Below are positions 15,619 through 25,000 of a DNA stretch of 29,621 nucleotides, piece after piece. Position 1 is the stretch's first letter, and every line of letters starts with the position of its first letter. A model generated the notes under the pieces. That model saw only the letters and a program-made list of their open reading frames with translations. It had not been told where the DNA came from and did not search any database. The position numbers were made by a program, and so were the translations under genes. The stretch is taken from assembly GCA_038249115.1 (NCBI GenBank), contig JBBRWQ010000035.1:1-29621 (forward strand). The letters run 5' to 3'. Source of the stretch: UBA4719 sp038249115 (lineage in GTDB: Bacteria > Actinomycetota > Actinomycetes > Actinomycetales > Dermatophilaceae).

Positions 15619-18327
15619 TCACATGGCCGAGTGCCGAAGTCTCTTGTCGATCGCGACGACGAAAGATGCCAGGAGGGCCACTGCGAGGATCCGAAGCCAG
15701 GCCTCGAATGGGATCGGAGCCGTGCGAAATAGCGTGTTCATGGCGGGCAGGTACGTCATGGCGGCCTGTCCGGCCGCCTGGATGGCAACACCACCAAGGA
15801 TCCAGCGGTTGCTGAACAGGCCGACGCGCCACGCGGGCTGGGTGAGCGAGCGACAGCTGAACAGGTAGAAGGTCTCGACGGCCACAAACAGGTTGAGCGC
15901 GACGGTACGGGCCTCAGCCAGCGGGGCGCCGTTGCTGCGCTCCCAGTTGAACAGCCACCAGGTACCGCCGACCAGCAGTGCGGAGACCAGCAGGATGCGG
16001 GTGACCAGCGCCCCGGTGAGCAGCGGGCGTCGGGGGTCACGCGGTGGCCGGGTCATGATTCCCGGTTCCTTTGGCTCGAAGGCGAGCATCAGCCCCAGCG
16101 CCACCGCGGTGGTCATGTTGATCCACAGGATCTGAACCGGCAGGATCGGCAACACATTTCCGAAGAGAATCGCGACCAGGATCACCAGGCCTTCACCCAT
16201 GTTCGTCGGCAGGGTCCACACGATGAACTTGGTGAGGTTGTCGAAGACGCCGCGGCCCTCTTCGACGGCGCCCTCGATGGTGGCGAAGTCGTCGTCGGTC
16301 AGGACCATGTCGGCGGCTTCCTTGGCGACCTCGGTGCCGGCACGGCCCATGGCGATGCCAATGTCGGCCTGGCGCAGCGCGGGGGCGTCGTTGACTCCGT
16401 CGCCGGTCATCGCGACCACGTGTCCGCATGCCTGCAGCGCCTCGACCAGACGTAGCTTCTGCTCCGGTGAGACCCGGGCGAACACACCCGCCTGCTCGAC
16501 TGTGGCCGCGTAGGCGACGTCCTCGAGCTGAGCGAGATCAGCTCCGGTCACGACCGCGCCGTCTCGTCCCGCGGGGATGACCCCGACCTGCTCGGCGACG
16601 GCCCTGGCCGTGCCGACGTGGTCACCGGTGATCATCTTGACGTCGATTCCGGCGCCGTGACAGGCAGCCACGGCCGCCGTGGCTGCCGCACGGGGTGGGT
16701 CAAGCAGTGCCTGGAGGCCGGTGAAGACGAGCGCACCGGACAGCCTGTCGTCAGTAAGCTCAGCGGCCTCATCGACGGGGAGCATAGCGGTGGCGAGCAC
16801 CCTCAAGCCGTGGGCTGCCATCGACTCCGCCGCAGACAGGATGACCTCGGGATCGATCGGCTGCGGCGCACCCGAGGACCCCATCTGGGTCCCGCACAGA
16901 TCCACGATGCGCTCGGCAGCACCTTTGGCCAACACCAGCGATGCGCCGGTAGCACCGTCCCGGTGTGAGGTCGCCATGAACTGGCGTTCGGAGCTGAACG
17001 GGATCGCCGATACCCGAGGCAACGTGCTGCGTAGCTCGCCCAGGTCCAGACCGGCCTTGACCACGGCAACAAGCAGAGCCCCTTCGGTCGGGTCGCCGAC
17101 CACGTGCCAACAGCCGTCTTCCTGCGCCAGCCGGGCGTCGTTGCAGCGGGCTCCGGCCACCAGGCTCCAGCGCAGCGCCTCGTCGGCCGCGGCCTCGACG
17201 GCCAGACCACCGGCGTCGACGAGCTGACCCTCCGGGCCATAGCCGGATCCGCTCAGCGCGAAGCTGCCGTTCGGCGTCCACAGCTGCCGAACGGTCATCT
17301 GGTTCTCGGTGAGCGTGCCGGTCTTGTCCGTACAGATGACCGTGGTGCTGCCGAGGGTCTCCACCGCGGGCAGCCGCCGGATCACAGCCCGTTGCCGGGC
17401 CATCCGCCCAACCCCGATGGCCAGGGTGATGGTCACCGCGGCCGGCAGTCCCTCGGGGATAGCACCGACCGCCAGCGCAACGGCCGCGGTGAACATCTCT
17501 GCCGCCTTCTCGCCACGCAACACACCAACGGTGAAAGTCACCACCGCCAGGGCGAGGATGACCACGGTCAGCACCTTGCTGAAGGCGGTCAGCTTGCGGG
17601 TCAGCGGTGTGGCCAACACCTCGGCAGCGCCGACCAGCCGGTGGATCTCACCCAGCTCGGTCTGGGCACCGGTCGCCACCACGATCGTCGACCCGGTGCC
17701 GTGGGTGACCAACGTGCCGGAGTACAGCATGTTCCGGCGATCTGCGACAGCAGTGTCAGTCGGCAGTGCCACCCCGTCCTTGACCACAGGGACTGACTCA
17801 CCGGTCAGCGCCGACTCGTCGACCTGCAGCTCGGCATGCTCCAGCAGCCGGAGGTCCGCCGGCACCTTGTCTCCGGCTTCGATCCGGACCAGGTCCCCGG
17901 GCACCAGCTCGTCGGACGCGACGGTCCGGGCCTGCCCGTCGCGGACCACCCGTGCCTCGGTTCGCACCATCGCCCGTAACGCATCGAGCTCCGCCTCGGC
18001 CTTCGACTCCTGAACGAACCCGATGACCGAGTTGATCAGCACCACGCCAAAGATGACGCTGGCGTCCACCATCTCGCCGAGGGCCAGAGTGGTCACGCCG
18101 GCGGCCAGCAAGATGTAGACGAGCGGGTTGTGGAACTGGAGCAGAAACCGCCACAGCGGCCCGGCCGTCTTCAGGTGCGGGAGCGTGTTGGGCCCGAAGC
18201 GGGCCAGCCGGTCTTCAGCCTCCGTTGCCGTCAGCCCCTGGCGCTGGTCGGTCTCCAGCAGGAGCACCACCTCGTGCCCGGCCAGGCAGTGATGTGCGGT
18301 GCCCGTCGTGGGAGTCGTGGCAGCCAT
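15619..18327 (-). CDS. Cation-transporting P2-type ATPase (CtpF/PacL-like)
   Basis: A 902-residue ATP-driven cation pump. It has the N-terminal Cation_ATPase_N region, the actuator loop (QVDESALTGESVPV), the phosphorylation site TDKTGTLTENQM with Asp334, the hinge MTGDGVNDAPALRQADIGIA, and about ten membrane segments. Helix 4 carries the PEGLPAAV motif typical of the Ca2+/Mn2+ P2A branch. In helix 6, where SERCA has NxxTDGxPA, this protein reads NMTTAVALG, so a key acidic calcium ligand is absent and classic Ca2+ transport is uncertain. Mycobacterial CtpF is a reasonable relative. ATG at 18327 is the start; no strong Shine-Dalgarno is evident and AT-rich DNA (AACGTTAT) lies just upstream. Confidence 0.92.
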   Translation of the reverse strand: MAATTPTTGTAHHCLAGHEVVLLLETDQRQGLTATEAEDRLARFGPNTLPHLKTAGPLWRFLLQFHNPLVYILLAAGVTTLALGEMVDASVIFGVVLINSVIGFVQESKAEAELDALRAMVRTEARVVRDGQARTVASDELVPGDLVRIEAGDKVPADLRLLEHAELQVDESALTGESVPVVKDGVALPTDTAVADRRNMLYSGTLVTHGTGSTIVVATGAQTELGEIHRLVGAAEVLATPLTRKLTAFSKVLTVVILALAVVTFTVGVLRGEKAAEMFTAAVALAVGAIPEGLPAAVTITLAIGVGRMARQRAVIRRLPAVETLGSTTVICTDKTGTLTENQMTVRQLWTPNGSFALSGSGYGPEGQLVDAGGLAVEAAADEALRWSLVAGARCNDARLAQEDGCWHVVGDPTEGALLVAVVKAGLDLGELRSTLPRVSAIPFSSERQFMATSHRDGATGASLVLAKGAAERIVDLCGTQMGSSGAPQPIDPEVILSAAESMAAHGLRVLATAMLPVDEAAELTDDRLSGALVFTGLQALLDPPRAAATAAVAACHGAGIDVKMITGDHVGTARAVAEQVGVIPAGRDGAVVTGADLAQLEDVAYAATVEQAGVFARVSPEQKLRLVEALQACGHVVAMTGDGVNDAPALRQADIGIAMGRAGTEVAKEAADMVLTDDDFATIEGAVEEGRGVFDNLTKFIVWTLPTNMGEGLVILVAILFGNVLPILPVQILWINMTTAVALGLMLAFEPKEPGIMTRPPRDPRRPLLTGALVTRILLVSALLVGGTWWLFNWERSNGAPLAEARTVALNLFVAVETFYLFSCRSLTQPAWRVGLFSNRWILGGVAIQAAGQAAMTYLPAMNTLFRTAPIPFEAWLRILAVALLASFVVAIDKRLRHSAM

Positions 18328-18480
18328 ACATCAACGTTATCGGCCCTCGTGCCAGCGCAGAAGGGATCGCCCCCGGACCTCTCGACACTGGGTGAGGTGT
18401 GAACTGCTGCGTCCTGAAACCCCTCGCGCGCCCACAGCGGCCGGAGGGCCAAGCCGGGCGGCCGCTTGTGCCAAAACAGC

Positions 18481-18515
18481 GCGAACCCGGACCCCACAGT
18501 GGGGTCCCGGTTCGC
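18481..18515 (-). terminator. Strong hairpin terminator downstream of the glnA remnant
   Basis: Two 17-base arms (18481-18497 and 18499-18515) pair with a single mismatch around an ACAGT tip. On the minus strand the hairpin is followed by GCTGTTTTGG, which contains a run of four T. It lies about 47 bases after the stop of the glnA-like fragment and before the ATPase gene, where a glnA terminator would be expected. A further 6-bp hairpin (18539-18544 with 18550-18555) sits between the two. Confidence 0.8.
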
Positions 18516-18561
18516 AAAGCGTTGCAGCAGTGAGGAATCCGGCGTTCAGCGCCGGAGCTTG

Positions 18562-18591
18562 CTAGATGTCGTAGTACATCTCGAACTCTCC
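18562..18591 (-). pseudogene. glnA: 3' end scrap of type I glutamine synthetase gene glnA
   Basis: On the minus strand, 18591-18562 reads G-E-F-E-M-Y-Y-D-I-stop. E-F-E-x-Y-Y-D-I/V followed by a stop is the conserved C-terminus of actinobacterial GlnA1. Upstream in the same frame the residues (YAHHRQRSSIMR) have no resemblance to glutamine synthetase, where an arginine-proline-histidine-proline stretch would be expected. Only the last eight or nine codons therefore survive, followed by a terminator hairpin. I read it as the edge of an insertion or rearrangement that cut glnA or left a copy of its 3' end. GlnE, whose target is GlnA1, is encoded in the same window. Identification rests on a short but highly specific match. 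Confidence 0.6.
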
Positions 18592-18645
18592 CCGCATGAT
18601 TGAGGATCTTTGACGGTGATGGGCATATCGCTCTGACCTGCGGGT

Positions 18646-18816
18646 ATGGCGTTGACGACCGTTGACCAGTGGCGGTGGGAAACGAACCTGTCAAGGACTT
18701 TCCAAGGACTGAAGCCTGATCCGAAGGGTCCACCTTTTGATGCCGACTTCCCACGCACGGCTCGCATCGTCGGCATGTCGTTGGCCATTCTCGGCGGGAG
18801 CGCGTCCGCTGGCTGA
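18646..18816 (+). CDS. Doubtful 56-residue ORF with a C-terminal hydrophobic stretch
   Basis: ATG 18646 to TGA 18814-18816 gives a 56-residue product beginning MALTTVDQWRWETNLSR and ending ARIVGMSLAILGGSASAG. The hydrophobic tail could be a membrane segment or the start of a longer, truncated protein. There is no convincing ribosome site and the codon bias is weak, so it may be a chance frame or a decayed gene in the junction region. Not recognised. Confidence 0.2.
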   Translation: MALTTVDQWRWETNLSRTFQGLKPDPKGPPFDADFPRTARIVGMSLAILGGSASAG

Positions 18817-18966
18817 GTGATCCCTTGACGCGTGTCGGTGGGGACGTCGTAGACGGAGGGCTCGCTTCGAACCCCCACCGTAAGGGTCATCGTTGCCGCG
18901 AACTGCCCTGAGGGGAAGGACTTTTCGGGCGGTTTGCTCGGAGCACCCCATTCGGCTCGCCGATTG

Positions 18967-18998
18967 CCAAGACTTGGTCAAGATTGTCAAGACTGGGT
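18967..18998. repeat. Short imperfect AAGAYT repeats upstream of rhs
   Basis: Three copies of AAGAYT occur at 18969, 18980 and 18989, the first inside the palindrome CCAAGACTTGG (18967-18977). Spacing is about one helical turn (11 and 9 bases). It sits 75-105 bases upstream of the rhs ATG, where a regulator could bind. Confidence 0.5.
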
Positions 18999-19072
18999 AA
19001 AGCCGGAGACTGTCGGCCTGGGTGGTTCTAGGTTCACAAACAGCAGATGCCAAACTACAAACGGGGGCTGCC

Positions 19073-22000
19073 ATGCGGCGGACCAAAGGTTTCGGACTCG
19101 GGTTCAACGGTCGTTGGGTCCAGATCCGAGTTCGACGGGTTCGCGCCATCACGTTTGTCGCGGTGACGAGTCTCCTGCTTGCACTGACCCCGTTCGTCGC
19201 GCTGCCGGCGTCGGCCGCGCCGGTTATCGGCGGACAGCTGTACTCCACCGGCGTCCCGGTCACGGTCACTGTGCTGCCCGCCAGCGCCGGGTACACCAGT
19301 GAGCTGTGGCTGTTCGAACCCGGACCGGCGCGTCGCCTGGCGACGAACCGCGACGTGGGCAAGGTGGTCGACCTCGAACCTGTTGCCGCCGGTACTGAGC
19401 TGGTCTTCGGCACCAAGGTCCTCAACACCGGTAGCGAGTTCCGTATGGGGCCCGGGTCCAGGAACGGTGATGGACTTGCCCACGCCGTGGTGGATTTCCA
19501 GGGCGAAGGGCACGCTGTGGTCGGTTTCGAGGACCTGTTTGGTGGCGGTGACCGGGACTACAACGACAACGTCTTCGATTTCCAGGGTGGGATCACGCCG
19601 GTACCGGACCAGACGCCCAGTGCGGCAGCGGGTCCAGACCAGCAGGTTCCCGAAGGCAGCGTCGTACGCCTCGACGGGAGCGCCTCGATAGATCCCGACG
19701 GTAACCCCTTGACCTACTCCTGGGCCGTCACCTCCCACACTGGCCCACCGATCGCGCTCTCGGACCCCACCTCAGCCACACCGACGTTCGGTGCCCCTGA
19801 CGATGGCAGCTACACCTTCACTCTTGAGGTGTCCGACGGCGGTCACACCTCGTCGGACGCGGTCACTGTCACGGTCATCAACGCTAATCCGGCGCTCACC
19901 CTCAGCAACAAGCCCGCGTACGCGCGCGGGGCCGCGGTCCTGAACGCGTCAGTAACGGACGCAGGCTTCCTGGACACTCACACGGCCGTCGTCGACTGGG
20001 GCGACGGTACGCCAGCGGCGCCGGCCAACGTTGACGCCGCCGGTGCCGGGTGGGCGAGCGTCTTGGCGGCGCACTCCTACCCGAAGCCGGGGAACTACCC
20101 GGTGACGATGACTGTTACCGACGATGACGGGGCCGTGGTGACGGGCCGAACGTCCTTGGAGATCGTGGAACCGGTCGCTTTGTGGGCCAACAGCACCACG
20201 GCTGCTTCGGCCGTCAACTGGACAGCCTCCAAAGTGGTCGTTTCCGGACGGGTCCACACCAACGGGGATCTGCGCATCAGGGGCAGCGACAAGACGTTCG
20301 TCGGGTCCACGGAGTTCGTCGGGGCGCTCGACCTCGCCGGAGGTGGTGCGACCTTCACTCCGGCAGCCAAAAAGGTTGCGGTAGAACAGTTCCCGATCCG
20401 CTACGTCCTGGCCGACTATCGGCCCGGTGGGCGGGCCGCCACGGCGGCAGGGTCAGCTTTCCATGACATGACCGCTGCCTGCACCACCGGCGGCGCGTGG
20501 CAGGTCGACGAACAGAACCTCGACGACGGCCTCTACTACGCCAACTGTGCGGTCCGGCTGACCGGGCACTCTCTCGCTGGCCGCGCCACCATCGTGGCGG
20601 AGGGCCCCATTCAGGTCTCCGGAAGCAGTGCACGATTCGACCCGTTCATCGACGGGTTGCTGTTCGCCTCATCGTCCACGGTTGACGACGCCATCAAGTT
20701 CTCCACGTCCAGCTCCAGGTTCGTCGGCTACACCTTCACCGAGCACGGCGGCATCAACCTTGCTGGCTCCGGTGACAGCTTCTTCTGTGGGTTGCTCGCT
20801 GACCGCGTGCAGATCTCAGCGCAGAACCTGACGATCACCGCATCCGGCTGCGCTCAGGGGGCGCCCACGACGTTGCCACCACTGCTGGTGCCACACCTGT
20901 CATTGAGCCTGACGACCGACCCCGCAAACGGCAGCACCGCCCTGCCCGGGCAACCGGTCACCCACACCGTCCGTCTCACCAACGACAAGGCCGCCTTGGT
21001 CGTCACGGGAGTCATCGGAGTCGAAAACCTGACCGCCAGCACCGTCACCGCCACTGGCGCCGACCTGGTTCTGCAGCGGCTCGACGCGGTCAGCCGGGAC
21101 TGGGTGGACCTGCCGAACGTTCAGTTCGCGGTGCATCCCATCGAGTCCCCGAGTGCAATCTTCCCCGGGCTGGACGCAATCCAGGGTGGCAGCGCCGGAC
21201 CCCGAGGCCTACTCGCATGGGCGTACCGGGGAACGACCTACCTCGATCCGGAGATGATCGCCGAACTCGAAGACCCCACCCGCACCAGCGGTCTTCGAGT
21301 GCGCGCGGCGGCGCTCACGAGCCCGGTCGAGGCCGCCGTCCGACAGCTGTCCAACGGAGATGACCTTCTGGCGGCCTACCGTGAGCAGAGCGCCGACGCC
21401 ACCGACGTCAACGTCAACCTCAGCACGGTCGGCTCCGCGATCCGCACCTTCACCGCCGCGACGACCCCGGCACTGTCGCGGCTGAGCCCCGGCCAAGGCG
21501 TGACCCTGGCGGCGGAGTCGGCGATCCCGGCCGTGGCAGACCGCGGCAAGGACGAGACGGCGAGCAGCTACCTCGCCCGGTTGCGCGCCGTGGACAACAA
21601 CAAGCTGCTCGCAACGTCAAACGCCTCCGCCCAGGCAACCGTCGGTCTCATCCTCACCGACCAGAGCCTCAGCGCAGTGACGCGCGTGCTGCCGGTGCTC
21701 AACCTCAAAGTGACTTCACCGGCGGAGGTCCGTACCGGAACCGACGCCAGCTGGACCATGACGACGATGAACGTTGGACACGCCAACGCAACCGGGATGA
21801 ACCTCAGCAGCGACCTCGCCACGGCGCTCGACGTCACCCCCGACGTCCCAACAGAGGTCACCCCTGGGTCCGAGGCCACCTTCACCTCTACATACGCCGT
21901 CCCACAGGCGGCCACCGGGTCGCTTGCCCACCAAACGTCCGTCGTCTGGAAGGACAGCCGCGGCTCGTCGTACGGCCCGATCGACCAGAGCGACGTCACC

Positions 22001-25000
22001 CGGCTGCTCTCACCTGCGCGCCTGGCGTTGATCAAGACCGCAGCCCAGTCCCTGGTGCAGAACGGAACCCAACGCATCCTGTACGAGGTCGCGGTGACCA
22101 ACACCGGAGACACGGCAGTGAGCGACGTCGCCGTCAACGACCCGCTCGACCCCTACACCACCCTTGACGCCGCGACCCTTACCACGACGAGCGGTTCGAC
22201 CGGTGGCAGCGGACCCGACCGGGTCCAGGCAAGCATCCCAACCTTGCCCGGACACGAAACCGCACTGATCTCGTTCTGGGTCCAAGTCGACGCAGCCGTC
22301 CCCTCGACAGTCACCGCAATCACCAACCAGGCCACCGTCACCGCAACGGGCCTCCCGCCAGTTCCCAGCGACGATCCCGGCGTTCCGGGCGCCACCGACT
22401 CGACCATCACGCCAGTCGCAGCCAACGTGGGGCTCCCGGCCACCGAACCCACGCCTGGCGAAGAGACCGTGCCGGATCCCGGCCTGCCCCGTCCCTCGAT
22501 CAGCCTCGCCTCTCCCACCGACGGGGCACGGGTCACCTCCCCGGTCAACGTGGCCGCGAACCTGGTGGCACCCGACGGGCAGACCATCACTCGGTGGCGG
22601 ATCACCGTCCGACCGGCAGACACCGTCGGTGCCGCCGATCGTGTCCTGGCCCAAGGTGTCGGGAATCCACCCCCTCCAGGGGCCCTGAACCTCGTGTCGA
22701 CGCTCGCGGCCAGTGGCGAGTCGGGCGCCCTGAGCGTGCCCGTGTCCGCGACGCTGGACCCCAGCGTGCTGCCGAACGGAACCTGGCTGGTCACCGTCGC
22801 CGCCGAAGCCAGCGGCGGCGGGCTTCAGGCGTCGACGACGTCGGTTCTGGTGGACGGCCAGCTCAAGCTCGGCCGCTACGTTAGTGCTGCACGCGATCTG
22901 TCGGTTCGGATCGGCGCCACCCCCGTGGACGTCGTCCGAACCTATGACACCCTCGCTCTGGCCACCGGGGCGCGCGGCGACCTCGCGCCGGGGTGGCAAG
23001 CCGATATCGCCTCGGTCCGCGTGTCGGTCAACCGGCCGATGGGATACCGCGGCTGGAAGATGGAGCCCGCCGCGTGCGGACTGGTGTTTTGCATGCTCAA
23101 GTTCGCCAGCACCGCCCCGCACTACTCCACCGTGACCTGGCCCGACGGCCACCAGGACGTGTTCGACCTGGTCCCCACGGAGGGAAGCACCTTCTTCACC
23201 GGCCTGACATCGGCCCGGTTCGTCGCCCGCCCCGGTAGCACGGGAACGCTCGAGGCCATCGGCGACACCGGTCTGATGTTCACCGGCGACGGCAACCTGT
23301 ACACCGGGTTCGGCGGCGGAGCAGTGTTCGACCCGAAGCAGTTCAAGCTCACCACTCGAGACGGCACCATCTATGAGATCGACCGCACCAAGGGCCTCAT
23401 CTCGCTGACCCCGGTCGCCCAGCCAAAACTCACCTCAGGTCCTGACGGCCTGGTGGACGCGGCCGGCAAGGGCATCACCTACGGGCGCGACTTGACCGGG
23501 CGCATCACCGAGATCCGAGGCCCCGCCGGCGAGAAGGTCACCTATGGGTTCAACGCCGCCGGCGACCTCAGCGTCGTCACCGGCCCCGGCGCTGGTGGTG
23601 TGACCTACGGGTACGACACCAACCACTACCTCACCTCAGTCAAGGACGACGGTGGGCACACCCTGCGCACCTTGGAGTACCAGGACGGCCGGCTGGCTGC
23701 CGTGGTGAACGCCGACGGCACCCGCAGCACCCTCAGCCTTGACCAGTCCGGGCGGCAGGAAACGCTCACCGACGCCACCGGAAAGCTGACCACCACCTCC
23801 ACCTACGACGACGACGGTGACCTGCTCCGCGAAGACCACACCTTCGACGGGCACACCCTGACCACCAGGTACACCTACGACGCGTTGGGGAACCCCACCA
23901 CCGTCACCGACCCACTCGGCCACATCTCCACGGCCAAGTGGAACAGCAACGGAGACCTGCTGGAAGAGGTCGACGCGGAGGCCCGCAAGAGCAGCTACAC
24001 GTACAACGCTGCAGGGAACCCGCTGACCGTCGCCGGCCCGGACGGCGCCACGGCCACCACGATCACCTACACCCAGGACGGCCAGCCGGCCACGCAGAAG
24101 AGCGCCGACGGCTCCGTGCTCACCTACACATACGACCCCGACACCGGACGACTGCTCGGCGCAGCAGGTCCCAAGGGCAGAGCCCTGACCTACGGGTATG
24201 ACGCGGACGGACGAGTCAACAAGGTGACCGACAACGCCGGCACCACCGCCGGCTACACCTACGACGCATCCGGGCGAACGCGCAGCGTCACCGACAACGC
24301 GGGCACCACCACCCTCACCCGGGACGGCGCCGGGAACATCCTCACCGTCGACGACCCGTCCCACCAGATCACGAGATACACCTACGACGCCTTCGACCGC
24401 CCGCTGACCCTGACCGAACCCTCCGGCAAGACCAGCACCTGGACGTTCACCCCGGAGGGCTACCTGGCCCGCACGACCGACGGCACCGGCGCCGCAGTGA
24501 CCTACGACTGGGACGCCGCCGGGCGCCTCACCGACGTCAAACCCGCTGACGGGCGCAACGTCCACTACGACTACGACCCGCTCGGGCGGATGACCCAAGC
24601 CACTGGGCCGGACGCGATCGCAGACTTGACCTGGGATGACGGCGACCGGCTCACCGCCACCCGGACGCGCGCGAGCGCCACCTCGCCACAGCCGGATGTC
24701 ACCATCGGGCACAGCTACGACAAGGCCGGAGTCGTCACCGGCGTGGGCGTCCCAGCCGGACCCGTCGAGTACGGGTACGACAGTCGGGGTCGTCTGGCGA
24801 CCATCGGGAACCAGCAGCTGGGGCAGTTCACCCTCGGCTTCGACCAGCTGGACCGGCTCAGCACGCTGACAAGGCCGAACACCGTCAATGACACCCTCGC
24901 CTGGGACGGCCAGGACCTCGCCTCACGTAACGCCACCAAGGGAACCACGGTCCTTAGCCGCGCCGAGTACACCCTCGACGCCATCGGACGCCGCACATCC

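Larger units (their letters stand above)
18592..19072. other. Non-coding junction region before the rhs gene
   Basis: These 480 bases separate the glnA scrap from the rhs start. They hold a weak 56-codon ORF (18646-18816), a short TCAAGA-type repeat block near 18967-18998 and, near the end, AT-richer DNA (GGTTCACAAACAGC, AAACTACAAACGGGGG) that probably carries the rhs promoter and its ribosome site GGGGG at 19063-19067. I see no integrase, tRNA or insertion sequence here. Confidence 0.5.

Noticed and set aside
22010..23152. 380-codon minus-strand ORF within the rhs gene
   Set aside because: Gly/Arg/Val-rich antisense frame; the plus-strand DUF11 and Rhs modules explain the sequence.
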